A stretch of 45,687 nt of DNA from Peptococcaceae bacterium (lineage in GTDB: Bacteria; Bacillota; DSM-12270; Thermacetogeniales; Thermacetogeniaceae): positions 4,586 to 50,272 of the forward strand of contig JAHFCR010000014.1 of NCBI GenBank assembly GCA_023249405.1. The letters are read 5' to 3'. The translations under genes were made by a program, and so were the position numbers. The notes beneath the pieces are model-generated. The model did not search any database. It saw only the letters and a list, made by a program, of their open reading frames with translations, and was not told the DNA's origin. Shown in pieces: positions 1 to 10,014 of the stretch (positions within the stretch are counted from its first letter, which is position 1; every line of letters begins with the position of its first letter).

Positions 1-600
1 CCGCTGTCGATCTTTCCCCTCAGCAAGATCTATACCTACTCCGGGTCGGGCCGGATTGCCGGCAACATGCCTGTTGCGATCATCATCATGCTGGTCGTCT
101 ATGTGATCTTCCACCTGATCTTGCAATACACTACCTACGGCCGCAACTTCATGGCCACCGGCGGCAATCCCAAGGCCAGCTTCATTGCCGGCATCGATAC
201 CAGGCGCATGGTCATCTCCGCCTTCGTGATCGCCGGCCTTCTGGCAGCGGTAGCGGGCTTGCTGACCGCCGGCAGGCAGGGCTCGGTTTCCAACACCATG
301 GGTAACGGTATGGTGATGTATGCCTTTGCCGGCGCCATTCTGGGGGGCTGCAGCCTGAATGGCGGCAAGGGCACCCCATTGGGCATGCTTGGAGGCACCA
401 TCCTGCTGGGTATGATCTCCAACTCCCTCACCTTGCTGGGAGTTGACGTCACGCTGGTCTCTGCCACGCAGGGCGCCCTGATCTTCCTGGCGATCATTCT
501 CGACCGCGGCCGGGAAAGGGCGCGCAATTACCTGCTGCATCAGGAACAAGTGAGGAAGCTCGCCCTGGAGCCGGGACAGCAGGTGCAACAGGCGGGTTGA
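1..600 (+). CDS. Sugar-type ABC transporter permease (C-terminal part)
   Basis: The reading frame is open from the first base of the window, so the N-terminus lies outside. The visible 199 residues are the C-terminal part of a ribose/simple-sugar ABC permease (BPD_transp_2 family, RbsC-like): several hydrophobic helices, a conserved GRNFMATGGNPKAS loop typical of the cytoplasmic coupling region, and a late glycine-rich segment (AFAGAILGGCSLNGGKGT). The last 35 residues form a charged cytoplasmic tail. A substrate-binding lipoprotein gene starts about 100 bases downstream, so the pair are membrane and receptor components of one importer; the ATPase is presumably upstream. The transported sugar or related solute cannot be read from the sequence. 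Confidence 0.88.
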   Translation, partial: PLSIFPLSKIYTYSGSGRIAGNMPVAIIIMLVVYVIFHLILQYTTYGRNFMATGGNPKASFIAGIDTRRMVISAFVIAGLLAAVAGLLTAGRQGSVSNTMGNGMVMYAFAGAILGGCSLNGGKGTPLGMLGGTILLGMISNSLTLLGVDVTLVSATQGALIFLAIILDRGRERARNYLLHQEQVRKLALEPGQQVQQAG

Positions 601-702
601 GTTTGATGGATCAGCTGCTGAGGGGGTGAACAGGAGACGGCCCGGCATTAAGCATCAGTTTTTAAATCGTATTTCAACAAGTTAAAAAGGAGTGGGGACC
701 GA

Positions 703-1791
703 GTGAGGAGCAAGTGGGTAACCGGTATTCTAATCGTGTTTCTGACGTTTTCCACCCTGCTGGTGGGTTGTGCTCCCAAGCAGCAGGCTGCCGCTAAAAA
801 GCAACTTAAGATCGGCATGGTGATCAAGGAGCCCTCTGCCCCATACATCCAGGCTTTCATCCACGGCGCCCAGGATAAGGCGGACGAGTTGGGCGTAAAG
901 CTCGATGTCAAGGACGGCCAGGCCGATTCCCTGAAAATTCAGGAACTGATGGACAACTACATCGATCAGAAGTATGACGGCTTTGTCATGGCCGGGGCCG
1001 TCGATCTCAAGGCGATCGTCCCGGGCATCCAGAGGCTCAACGACGCCCATATACCGATCATGGCCCTCGATACCTCTCCGGAGGGGGGCAAGGTCGACCT
1101 GTTCCTTTCCTTTGACCTGGAGCAGTCGAGCAAGAAAGCGGCAGAGATCTTTGTCCAGGGGATCAAGGACCGCAACGGCGGCCAGGTTCCCAAGGGCGTG
1201 GCGGTCGAGATCACCGGCGCAACGGCGGACATGTTCTCCCAGGCCTGTGATAAGGGGTTCCATGACGTCATCGATCAGTATCCGCAGCTGAAGGTGGCCA
1301 CGGCTGACGGCAACTGGGACAACGTCACCGCCAACACCCGCACCGCCGATCTATTGACCCGCTACGGCAAACAGGTGCTGGGCATCTACGTGCAAACGCC
1401 GGACATCATGGGCCCCGGCGTGGTTTCGGCCATCGAGGCTGCCGGGCTCAATGCGAAGAATTACGGCATCACGGGGATCTGCATGGGGCCTGAAGGCGAG
1501 GGCCTGATCAAACAGGGCAAGCTGCTGGCCGTAGTGGAGCAGCCGGCCTATGATTCGGCGCAGTTGGCGGTGCAGTATCTCTATGATGAACTCAACGGCA
1601 AGGCGATCCCCAAGATCGGCGATACGATCACCCAGCCAGGAGCGCTCTGGTCTCCCGCCAAGGTCGTACAGAACCCGTGGGCGGAAGGCGGCTACATGAT
1701 CCTGCAGGGGCCGGTCGTGCCGACCGAGGTCAAGGCCGATGATTCACGTCTCTGGGAGAACAAACTGTCCAGCCTGTGGAAGAATAGCTAA
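703..1791 (+). CDS. Sugar-type ABC transporter substrate-binding lipoprotein
   Basis: The 362-residue protein begins with a positively charged n-region, a hydrophobic stretch and a lipobox LLVGC (Cys near residue 23), so it should be a lipid-anchored extracytoplasmic receptor. The remainder has the two-lobed fold of periplasmic-binding family 4 (RbsB/TorT-like), with an early IGMVIKEPSAPYIQAFIHG strand-loop and a later AAGLNAKNYGITGI segment. The GTG start at 703 has an AAGGAG Shine-Dalgarno about ten bases upstream. It follows the permease gene and is the last gene before a strong terminator. Family membership is clear; the ligand is unknown. Confidence 0.88.
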   Translation: MRSKWVTGILIVFLTFSTLLVGCAPKQQAAAKKQLKIGMVIKEPSAPYIQAFIHGAQDKADELGVKLDVKDGQADSLKIQELMDNYIDQKYDGFVMAGAVDLKAIVPGIQRLNDAHIPIMALDTSPEGGKVDLFLSFDLEQSSKKAAEIFVQGIKDRNGGQVPKGVAVEITGATADMFSQACDKGFHDVIDQYPQLKVATADGNWDNVTANTRTADLLTRYGKQVLGIYVQTPDIMGPGVVSAIEAAGLNAKNYGITGICMGPEGEGLIKQGKLLAVVEQPAYDSAQLAVQYLYDELNGKAIPKIGDTITQPGALWSPAKVVQNPWAEGGYMILQGPVVPTEVKADDSRLWENKLSSLWKNS

Positions 1792-1874
1792 CCTGGATAG
1801 TTAGGGAGCGTTCAGACCGATCGCACAATAATCTCCCCGGTTTGAACGGAATGCAAGCGAAAAGATCTTATAGA

Positions 1875-1912
1875 AACAGGCGGCGCCGGATAACGGGCCG
1901 CCTGTTTGTACT
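1875..1912 (+). terminator. Rho-independent terminator after the ABC operon
   Basis: Perfect 11-base arms AAACAGGCGGC (1875-1885) and GCCGCCTGTTT (1898-1908) enclose a 12-base loop. The T-rich end of the second arm serves as a short U tract. It lies 84 bases after the receptor gene stop and closes that operon. Confidence 0.75.
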
Positions 1913-2042
1913 GATTTGCACCAAAGTTGCTTCTAGACAGCAGGGCCGGCTTGTCTTACCATAGTATTAGAGGGTTTTTCGGGGTATTAACGGTTCAGCT
2001 CTGCCTAGCAGAAGGGCAGATCGGGAGAGGGGTCGCACTCTA

Positions 2043-5000
2043 TTGGCAGGCATATTGCATATTGGTTTGGACGTGGGCTCAACTACCGTAAAAATAGTGT
2101 TGTTGGACGAGTGGGACGAGATCGTCTACAGCAGGTATACCAGGCATTATGCGGAGATCGGAGGCACCATCGCCGGATTGGTGGGGGATGCTTTTGCCTT
2201 TGCCGGCAACCGGAGAGTCACCGTCATGGTTACCGGGTCGTCCGGCCTGGCGGTATCCCAGTGGCTGGACCTGGGTTTTGAACAGGAGGTTATCACCTGC
2301 AACCGGGCGATCGAGCTGTTTATTCCCGGCACCGACGTGGCCATTGAACTGGGCGGCGAGGATGCCAAGATCACCTTTTACGGCAACGGCATCGAGCAGC
2401 GCATGAATGGTTCCTGCGCCGGAGGCACCGGGGCTTTTATCGATCAGATGGCAACCCTGCTGGGCACAGATGCCTCCGGGTTGAACGATCTGGCCGCCTG
2501 CCACCGGATCATCTATCCGATCGCTGCCCGATGCGGCGTGTTTGCCAAGAGCGATATCCAACCGCTATTGAACGAGGGGGCTGCCAAAGAGGACATCGCC
2601 GCCTCGATCTTCCAGTCGGTGGTGAACCAGACCATCAGCGGTTTAGCCTGCGGCAGGCCGATCCGGGGACGGGTGGCCTTCCTGGGCGGTCCGCTCTACT
2701 TTTTATCTGGTTTGCGTCAGAGATTCGCGGAGACCCTGCGCCTGAGTGATGAGGATGCTATCTTTCCAGAGCAGGCGCAGTTTTATGTGGCCATCGGCGC
2801 CGCCCTGGCTTCCAAGAACGAGCCGGTTATCAGCATGAAATCCCTGGTGGAGAGGCTGCCATCCCTGAACAGGTCAGCCACCCACGAAGTGCTGCGGCTG
2901 CAACCGCTGTTCCGGGACGAGGAAGAATTGGGCCAGTTCCGGCAGCGTCACGATCGGCGCCGGGCCGCCAGGAGTGACCTGTCAAGCTTTACGGGGGATT
3001 GCTTTCTGGGGATCGATGCGGGCTCTACTACCACCAAGGCCGTCCTGATCGACGTAACGGGCAGCATTCTGTACTCATACTACGGCAGCAACGAGGGCAG
3101 CCCCGTGGCGTGTACGGTCAAGATCCTGGACGAACTTTACTCCGGACTGCCGGCTGGGGCCAGAATCGCCAATTCAGCCGTGACCGGGTACGGTGAAGGG
3201 TTGATTCAGGCGGCCCTATCCGTCGACCTGGGAGAGATCGAGACTATTGCCCACTTTACCGCGGCGGAGTTTTTCTACCCGGGAGTGGACTTCATTCTGG
3301 ACATCGGCGGTCAGGACATGAAGTGCCTGCGCATCCGCGATGGCGCCATCGACAGCATCATGCTCAATGAGGCCTGCTCCTCGGGCTGCGGTTCCTTCAT
3401 CGAGGGTTTCGCCAGTTCTTTGAACCTCACGGCGCAGGAGTTCGCTGAACAGGCGTTGCTAGCCGCCGCCCCGGTGGATCTGGGTTCCCGGTGCACAGTG
3501 TTTATGAACTCCCGGGTGAAACAGGCGTTGAAGGAGGGGGCTACTGTCGGGGAGATCTCCGCCGGGCTCTCGTACTCTGTGATCAAAAATGCCCTGTTCA
3601 AGGTGATCCGGATCAGGAACCCCAGAGATCTGGGAGAGCGGATTGTGGTCCAGGGCGGCACCTTCTGCAGCGATGCCATTCTGAAAAGCTTTGAGATCAT
3701 CACCGGCCGGGAGGCGATCAGGCCGGAGATAGCCGGGTTGATGGGCGCCTTCGGAGCTGCCATCATCGCCCGGGATAAATATGAAGCGGGATACCGAAGC
3801 ACTCTGGTGACCAGGGAACAGTTGGAACGCTTCTCCTGCCAGGTTTCCACCCGCCGCTGCCGTGGCTGCGAGAACAATTGCCTGCTGACGGTGAGCAGGT
3901 TCCCGGACGGGCGCCGGTTTACCTCCGGCAACCGCTGCGAGAAGATGGCGGCTCGAACCGGCCGTCAGCCGGCGCCGGACGCCCTGCCCAACCTCTACGA
4001 GTACAAATACCGGCGGCTGTTCAGCTATGAGCCCCTGGCGCCGGATCAGGCTGCGCGAGGCATGATCGGCATCCCCAGAGCGCTCAACATGTACGAGAAT
4101 TACCCCTTCTGGTTCACCTTTTTCACCCGTCTGGGGTTCCGGGTGGTACTCTCGCCCCAGTCTTCCCGGGCGATCTACGACCTGGGCAGCGAGACCATCC
4201 CGTCAGAGTCGGCCTGTTATCCGGCCAAGCTTGTTCACGGGCACATTGCCTGGTTGGTCAGCCAGGGTGTCAAGAGGATCTTTTACCCGGGCATCATCTT
4301 CGAGCGGCAGGAGCAGAAGGATGCCAACAACTGCTTCAACTGCCCGATGGTCATGTCCTACCCGGATGTGATCAAGAACAACATGAGTATGCTCGGGGAG
4401 AACGGCGTCGCTTTCCTCAACCCTTTTCTGCCTTACGAAGACCGGAAGCAGTTGGCCGGGCGCCTCTACCAGGAACTGCATCCCCTGGGGATTGGCAGGA
4501 GGGAGATCGCCGCGGCGGTAGCGGCAGCTTGGCAGGAGGACAGGAATTTCAAGCAGGAGATCCGGAGCAAGGGCGAGGAAACCATGGCCTACCTGGCCAG
4601 GACCGGTCGCAAGGGGATCGTCCTGGCCGGCCGGCCCTACCACCTGGACCCGGAGGTGCACCATGGCATTCCCGAGGTGATTACGGGCTGCGGTTTGGCG
4701 GTGCTGACCGAGGATGCGGTCGCCCACCTGGGCAAGGTGGAGCGGCCGCTACGGGTGCTGGACCAGTGGATGTACCACTCGCGCCTCTATGCGGCGGCCA
4801 GCCTGGCGGCAACGGATGAGCGTCTGGATCTGGTTCAGCTCAACTCCTTCGGCTGCGGGCTGGATGCTATTACCACCGATCAGGTGCAGGAGATCCTCGG
4901 CAGATGCGGCAAGATCTACACCGCGCTGAAGATCGACGAGGTCAGCAACCTGGGGGCGGCCCGGATCCGCATCCGCTCCCTCAAGGCCGCTCTGGCCAAG

Positions 5001-6356
5001 CGGGAGCAGGCCGGCTACAGGCCGGTCAAAACCGGCGGCCTGAAGCGGGTTCTGTTCGCCAGAGAGATGAAGCACGAGCATACCATTCTGGCTCCCCAGT
5101 TATCCCCGATCCACTTCGAGTTTCTGCACGACGTTTTTGCCACTGACGGCTACAATATCGAGTTGCTTCCGGAGGTAGACCGGCTGGCCATCGAAGAGGG
5201 GGTCAAGTACGTCAACAATGATGCCTGCTACCCGGCGATCATCGTTATCGGGCAGCTGCTGCAGGCTCTGCAATCCGGCCGCTACGACCTCAGCCGCACC
5301 TCGGTGGCGATCACCCAGACCGGGGGCGGATGCCGGGCGACCAATTACATCAGCCTGCTGCGCAAGGCGCTGCATGAGGCAGGGTTTGCCGGCATCCCGG
5401 TGGTCTCGGTCAACATCAGCCAGACCGAGAAAAACCCCGGCTTCACACTCTCGCCCAGGTTGTTTCAGCGGGCGCTGATGGGGGTGGTTTACGGCGACCT
5501 GCTATTGCGGGTGCTGCATCGGGTACGGCCCTACGAGATCATCCCCGGTTCGGCGGATGCCCTGTACCGCCAGTGGGTGGCCCGGTGCCGGGCAAATCTG
5601 GCTGCCGGAAACCGGCGGCAGTTTCGGGAGAATATCTGGGGGATGGTCAGGGACTTCGACCGGCTGGAGATCTCCCGGATGAGTAAGCCCAAGGTAGGGG
5701 TGGTCGGAGAGATTCTGGTGAAGTACCACCCGGCGGCGAACAACAACGTGGTCAGGCTGCTGGAGCATGAGGGGGCGGAGGCAGTGATTCCGGATCTATT
5801 GGACTTCTTCCTCTACAGCGCCTATGCCGCCATCTTCAACTACCAGGTTTTAGGAAAAGGACTTCAACAACTGCTGTCGGGGCGGTTGATCATTCACTGG
5901 TTGGAGAGCGGCCGGCGGGAGATGTGCCGTGCCCTCGAGGCCAGTGAGCGCTTTGAGGCTCCCGATCCGATCTATCATAAGGTGGAACTGGCCAGCAGAG
6001 TGCTCTCATGCGGCAACCGGTGCGGCGAGGGTTGGTTTCTGACCGCCGAGATGATGGAGCTGATCGAGAGCGGCGCCCCCAATATCGTCTGTGTGCAGCC
6101 ATTTGCCTGCCTGCCCAACCATATCACCGGCAAGGGGATGATCCGGGAACTGAATCGCCGTTATCCGGAGGCCAACATCACACCGGTTGATTATGACCCC
6201 GGAGCCAGCGAGGTAAACCAGTTAAACCGCATCAAGCTGATGCTTGCGGTAGCTTTCAAGAATCTGAACGGCCAGGATGTCCCCATTCCCAAGCCTGAAC
6301 AGATCGCATCCAGGCTGCGGGCGGGGGCGGGAATGAATTGGCTGCTGCCGCAATAG
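2043..6356 (+). CDS. 2-hydroxyacyl-CoA dehydratase activase-type protein, double ASKHA domain, 1437 aa
   Basis: This belongs to the very long activase family related to HgdC/BadF/BadG. Two ASKHA ATPase domains are visible, with phosphate-1 loops [10 protein letters not shown] near residue 8 and [10 protein letters not shown] near 323. In the first, Cys125 ([11 protein letters not shown]) and Cys164 ([12 protein letters not shown]) match the two cysteines that hold the [4Fe-4S] cluster at the dimer interface of HgdC-type activators; the second repeat has equivalents ([17 protein letters not shown]). A Cys-rich linker (Cys606, 609, 613) leads into a DUF2229-like region (about 675-900) and a long conserved C-terminal region with more cysteines. 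Known activators inject an electron into a dehydratase at ATP cost, but no dehydratase subunit lies nearby, so the partner is unknown. The TTG start follows a GGGAGAGGGG Shine-Dalgarno. It appears monocistronic. Confidence 0.85.
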   Translation: MAGILHIGLDVGSTTVKIVLLDEWDEIVYSRYTRHYAEIGGTIAGLVGDAFAFAGNRRVTVMVTGSSGLAVSQWLDLGFEQEVITCNRAIELFIPGTDVAIELGGEDAKITFYGNGIEQRMNGSCAGGTGAFIDQMATLLGTDASGLNDLAACHRIIYPIAARCGVFAKSDIQPLLNEGAAKEDIAASIFQSVVNQTISGLACGRPIRGRVAFLGGPLYFLSGLRQRFAETLRLSDEDAIFPEQAQFYVAIGAALASKNEPVISMKSLVERLPSLNRSATHEVLRLQPLFRDEEELGQFRQRHDRRRAARSDLSSFTGDCFLGIDAGSTTTKAVLIDVTGSILYSYYGSNEGSPVACTVKILDELYSGLPAGARIANSAVTGYGEGLIQAALSVDLGEIETIAHFTAAEFFYPGVDFILDIGGQDMKCLRIRDGAIDSIMLNEACSSGCGSFIEGFASSLNLTAQEFAEQALLAAAPVDLGSRCTVFMNSRVKQALKEGATVGEISAGLSYSVIKNALFKVIRIRNPRDLGERIVVQGGTFCSDAILKSFEIITGREAIRPEIAGLMGAFGAAIIARDKYEAGYRSTLVTREQLERFSCQVSTRRCRGCENNCLLTVSRFPDGRRFTSGNRCEKMAARTGRQPAPDALPNLYEYKYRRLFSYEPLAPDQAARGMIGIPRALNMYENYPFWFTFFTRLGFRVVLSPQSSRAIYDLGSETIPSESACYPAKLVHGHIAWLVSQGVKRIFYPGIIFERQEQKDANNCFNCPMVMSYPDVIKNNMSMLGENGVAFLNPFLPYEDRKQLAGRLYQELHPLGIGRREIAAAVAAAWQEDRNFKQEIRSKGEETMAYLARTGRKGIVLAGRPYHLDPEVHHGIPEVITGCGLAVLTEDAVAHLGKVERPLRVLDQWMYHSRLYAAASLAATDERLDLVQLNSFGCGLDAITTDQVQEILGRCGKIYTALKIDEVSNLGAARIRIRSLKAALAKREQAGYRPVKTGGLKRVLFAREMKHEHTILAPQLSPIHFEFLHDVFATDGYNIELLPEVDRLAIEEGVKYVNNDACYPAIIVIGQLLQALQSGRYDLSRTSVAITQTGGGCRATNYISLLRKALHEAGFAGIPVVSVNISQTEKNPGFTLSPRLFQRALMGVVYGDLLLRVLHRVRPYEIIPGSADALYRQWVARCRANLAAGNRRQFRENIWGMVRDFDRLEISRMSKPKVGVVGEILVKYHPAANNNVVRLLEHEGAEAVIPDLLDFFLYSAYAAIFNYQVLGKGLQQLLSGRLIIHWLESGRREMCRALEASERFEAPDPIYHKVELASRVLSCGNRCGEGWFLTAEMMELIESGAPNIVCVQPFACLPNHITGKGMIRELNRRYPEANITPVDYDPGASEVNQLNRIKLMLAVAFKNLNGQDVPIPKPEQIASRLRAGAGMNWLLPQ

Positions 6357-6581
6357 ACTTGCGCCTATAAAGAGAGCAAAGCTCGTTCGATAACAGGCTA
6401 ATGCCAGGGAAAATTTCCTGCCCAGAATGAAAATTCGATGGCGGGAAGAAATAATAGCGGGGATACATGGGTTGATCACGGGAAAAAATGTGTCCAATTG
6501 CCGATAAAAAAAACGAAATCGCTTAAAATGTGCAGGATTATTATAGTTTTCTGGCGAAGATGTAGTATAGTAACTTACTTG

Positions 6582-6590
6582 GTATAATCT
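6582..6590 (+). promoter_or_regulatory. Candidate extended -10 promoter for the diguanylate cyclase
   Basis: TATAAT at 6583-6588 is preceded by TGG, an extended -10 arrangement, about 40 bases before the ATG at 6628. No good -35 hexamer is visible at the usual spacing. This is the only clear promoter-like signal in the 271-base gap between the activase and the cyclase gene. Confidence 0.45.
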
Positions 6591-6627
6591 TCTACGACAG
6601 TGGATTGAGAATGAGGGAAGGGAGAAA

Positions 6628-9618
6628 ATGTCTGACGGCGAGAAAAAAAGAGATCAGCTGGTCAAAAAACTGGTGGAGATCAAGCGCCAGAATGCCGAGT
6701 TGAAAGCGGCGCTCGACGAGCACACGGCAGTAGACAAAAATAAGCTGAACTTCTTGCAGGCAATGATCGATGCCCTCCCCATGCCGGTCTTCTATCTGGA
6801 TTTGTCGGGTATTTTTCAGGGTTGTAACAATTCCTACGTTGCCATGACCGGTCTGAGCAATGAAGAACTGCTCGCCAAAGATATGCGCGATCACCCCCTT
6901 CAAGAGTTGGCTGCCAAGTGCTACCAGATGCATCAGGAGTTGCTTGCCAACCCGGGGGTGCAAGTATGCAACTGCCAGGTCCGGCTTGCCGACGGTCAGA
7001 ATCACGATCTGATCTGCCACCAGGCAACCTATGAGGATGCATCGGGCAACCCTGCCGGTTTTGTGGGGGCGATCCTGGACATTACCGATCGCAGGCGGGT
7101 TGAAAGGGCTTTAAAGAGGTCCGAGGACCAATGCCAGGCGTTGATGGATGGCGTTAATGATGCTATCTTCACTATTGATGCCAGAGGAGCTTTCACTTAT
7201 ATCAGTCCGAGCATCGAGCGTATTGCAGGCTACCAGGCAGAGGAGATCATCGGAACCAATTTTGTGCGTATCGTGCACCCGGACGATCTTCAGAACGTGA
7301 TGGGCAGGTTGCAGCAGGCTTTTGCGGGCCAGGATCAATTGTTCGACTTCCGGACCTTCAAGAAAGGCGGCGCCATCGGCTACTTCAGGGTATCAGGGCG
7401 TCTGGTGGTGGAAGAGGGAGAGCAAACCCTGACCGGGGTTATCACCGACATCACAGAGCACACTCTCGCCGAGCAAAATTTACGCCAGAGCGTCTCCGAA
7501 GTACAGGCCATCCTGCAGGCCCTGCCCGATCTATACTTTCGTCTCGACTCTGAAGGAACTATCCTGGACTTGCGGGCGGGGCGCGCCGCCGATCTCTATT
7601 ATCCGATGGAAGCTCTATTAGGGAAAAAAATCCAGGATGTGCACCACAGGGTCGGCAAACACTTTAGGGACGCTATCCAGCAGTCGTTGGAGACCAATTC
7701 CCTGTCCATCATCGAATATTCCATTCCCCGCAAGACGGGTGAGCAGTTTTACGAGGCCAGATTCGTTCCGCTGCTCGATAATCAGATTATCGTCGTGGCG
7801 CGCAACATCACCGAGCGCAAGCAGGCCGAGGAGGAGTTGGCCCTGAGGGCGCAGCTTCTGAATGCCGCCAACGATTCGATCGTTCTGCACGACTTCGAGG
7901 GCAGATTCATTTTTGTCAATGAAGCAGCCTGTAAATTATACGGATACAGCAAAGCCGAACTGATGCAAAAAAATGCCTTCGATCTGAATACCCCTGAAAC
8001 GGCCAGGAGGCAAGAAGCCAGATCCCGGGAATTGAAAGAAATGGGCCGGTCGATCTTCGAAGTCATGAATTTACGGAAGGATGGCACTCTGCTGCCATTG
8101 GAGGTCAATGCCAGACTGGTCGAAGTAGGCGGCAGCGTATTGAATCTGAGCGTTGCCCGCAACATTGCCGAGCGCAAGCGGGCGAGCGAGGAGTTGAAAA
8201 AGGAGCGCGATTTCACCAGCGCGGTGCTGGACATTGCCGGCGCCTTAGTGATAGTGCTGGATCGCTCCGGTTGTGTCATCCGTTTCAATCGCTCCTGCGA
8301 ATTGCTGACCGGCTATTCTTTTCAAGAGGTCAGGGGCAAGTACATCTGGGGAATATTGACAGATGAAGAGGCAGCGACCAGGAGCCGTGTAGAAAGGGAA
8401 CTGGCCGGCGACTTGCCTGGTATGCATGAAAGCTATTGGATGACCAGGTTTGGAGAGCGGCGCCTGATCTCCTGGTCGACCGCAGTTCTTCTTGACGACA
8501 ATAAGAATGTCGAGTACCTCATTGCCACGGGTACTGACATCACCGAACACAGGCAGGTAGAAAAGGACCTCCAGGAAGCCAATAATAAACTGGAGACCTG
8601 GGTGGGCGAACTGAAAGAGCGGACGCAGGAAATGACGCTGCTCAGCGAAATGGGTGAATTGTTGCAGAGTTGCGAGAGCTTCGAAGAGGCCTATACGGTC
8701 AGCGCCCAGTACGTTCAAAAACAGTTTCCCTCCGAATATGGCGCTCTGTGCCTGACCAGCGCCTCCAAGGATATGGTTGAAGCTGTGGAGATGTGGGGCG
8801 ATCCCGCCCCCTCCGAGCGGATGTTCACGCCCAGCGACTGCTGGGCGCTGCGGCGCGGCCGGCTGCATCTGGTCGACATTCCTCAGCCGGGACTGATGTG
8901 CGCCCATGTGCTCGGCAAGCAGTCGGCCAAGTACCTGTGTGTGCCCATGATGGCGCGCGGCGAGGCCCTGGGGATCCTGCACCTGCGCGATGCCGAAGCA
9001 ACCGGACAACAGGAGCCGGCATGGCAGGGCTCCAACGAACACAAGCAACGGCTGGCCCGGGCGGTAGCCGATCAGATCGCCATGGCCCTGGCTAACCTGA
9101 GGCTCAGGGAAACGTTGCACAATATGGCCATTCGGGACATCCTGACCGGCCTCTTCAACCGGCGCTACATGGAGGAGTCGCTGGAGCGCGAGCTGCGGCG
9201 GGCGGAGCGCAGGAAAGCTACGGTGGGAGTCATCATGTTCGACATCGACCATTTCAAGGATTTCAACGATGTCTATGGTCATGACGGAGGGGATACGCTG
9301 CTGCGAGAGTTGGGTACCTTCCTGAAAACCAGGACCCGCGGCGAGGATATCGCCTGCCGCTACGGTGGGGAAGAATTTGTTTTCGTGCTCCCGGAAGCCA
9401 CGCTGGAAGACACGGTGAACCGGGCGGAGCAGTTGCGCCTGGAAGCGAAACAGATCCGGGTCTATCACCTGGGCAAACCGCTCGATAATATCTCTATATC
9501 TCTGGGTGTCTCCGCCTTTCCGGAACACGGTTTGACCGCCGATGCGATCCTGAAAACTGCCGATACCGCCCTCTACCGGGCTAAGAACGAGGGCCGCGAT
9601 CGAGTGCTCGTCGGCTGA
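6628..9618 (+). CDS. Multi-PAS, GAF and GGDEF diguanylate cyclase
   Basis: The 996-residue soluble protein has a short N-terminal coiled coil (about 1-35), then about five PAS domains in series (roughly 40-150, 165-280, 285-395, 405-520, 530-650), several ending in the PAC-like pattern DITERKQAEE or DITEHRQVE. A coiled-coil linker leads to a GAF-like domain (about 680-835) and a C-terminal GGDEF domain. The catalytic signature is GGEEF at 913-917, an active variant. RGED at 904-907 lies five residues before it, matching the RxxD inhibitory site for c-di-GMP feedback. No EAL domain or transmembrane helix is seen, so it should make c-di-GMP in the cytosol in response to intracellular cues. Ligands of the PAS and GAF domains are unknown. 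It stands alone. Confidence 0.9.
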   Translation: MSDGEKKRDQLVKKLVEIKRQNAELKAALDEHTAVDKNKLNFLQAMIDALPMPVFYLDLSGIFQGCNNSYVAMTGLSNEELLAKDMRDHPLQELAAKCYQMHQELLANPGVQVCNCQVRLADGQNHDLICHQATYEDASGNPAGFVGAILDITDRRRVERALKRSEDQCQALMDGVNDAIFTIDARGAFTYISPSIERIAGYQAEEIIGTNFVRIVHPDDLQNVMGRLQQAFAGQDQLFDFRTFKKGGAIGYFRVSGRLVVEEGEQTLTGVITDITEHTLAEQNLRQSVSEVQAILQALPDLYFRLDSEGTILDLRAGRAADLYYPMEALLGKKIQDVHHRVGKHFRDAIQQSLETNSLSIIEYSIPRKTGEQFYEARFVPLLDNQIIVVARNITERKQAEEELALRAQLLNAANDSIVLHDFEGRFIFVNEAACKLYGYSKAELMQKNAFDLNTPETARRQEARSRELKEMGRSIFEVMNLRKDGTLLPLEVNARLVEVGGSVLNLSVARNIAERKRASEELKKERDFTSAVLDIAGALVIVLDRSGCVIRFNRSCELLTGYSFQEVRGKYIWGILTDEEAATRSRVERELAGDLPGMHESYWMTRFGERRLISWSTAVLLDDNKNVEYLIATGTDITEHRQVEKDLQEANNKLETWVGELKERTQEMTLLSEMGELLQSCESFEEAYTVSAQYVQKQFPSEYGALCLTSASKDMVEAVEMWGDPAPSERMFTPSDCWALRRGRLHLVDIPQPGLMCAHVLGKQSAKYLCVPMMARGEALGILHLRDAEATGQQEPAWQGSNEHKQRLARAVADQIAMALANLRLRETLHNMAIRDILTGLFNRRYMEESLERELRRAERRKATVGVIMFDIDHFKDFNDVYGHDGGDTLLRELGTFLKTRTRGEDIACRYGGEEFVFVLPEATLEDTVNRAEQLRLEAKQIRVYHLGKPLDNISISLGVSAFPEHGLTADAILKTADTALYRAKNEGRDRVLVG

Positions 9619-9662
9619 TTCCGACTACCCTGGATTTCTAAGACATACGCATTTTGCGATAC

Positions 9663-9866
9663 CTATTTCGCCAGCATGACTGAACTCGCTTTGACAATGG
9701 CCGTGACGTCGTCGCCGGCCTTCAGGTCCAGTCTTTTTGCCGAGTCTGCAGTGATGGAAGCGACCATGACCTGTCCGCCAACATCAAGAATCACTTCTGC
9801 AGAAATGTCGTTCGTCTTGATCTCCTTGACCCGGGTTTTAAGTTGATTGCGTGCGCTCAGTTCCAT
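9663..9866 (-). CDS. Molbindin-type TOBE domain protein (Mop-like)
   Basis: A 67-residue protein consisting of one TOBE/Mop domain: SARNQLKTRVKEIKTNDISA at the start and a SVMLAK C-terminus with VTAIVKAS before it, as in molybdate-binding molbindins. Such proteins oligomerise and store or buffer molybdate or tungstate in the cytoplasm. The start has AAAGGGGACTG upstream. It lies on the minus strand, convergent with the cyclase, about 150 bases beyond the sugar operon end. Molybdenum handling would suit an organism using a molybdenum hydroxylase for nicotinate, but that link is inference because no such enzyme is in the window. Confidence 0.85.
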   Translation of the reverse strand: MELSARNQLKTRVKEIKTNDISAEVILDVGGQVMVASITADSAKRLDLKAGDDVTAIVKASSVMLAK

Positions 9867-10014
9867 CTCTTCAGTCCCCTTTGTTTTTTAAAATGGTACA
9901 ATCCTAATTTTAGTGTATCAGCCTGAAAGTGGCATGTAAAGAGATCCGGGTATGCCAATGCAATAGTATTGAGCCAGGTTGCAAACGAGAATAGGCAGCT
10001 TGCAGATTTAATTT

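Noticed and set aside
8245-9528. A 427-codon open frame antisense to the diguanylate cyclase
   Set aside because: It lies opposite GAF and GGDEF coding sequence with intact motifs and has no recognisable domain; GC-rich coding DNA readily leaves such shadows.
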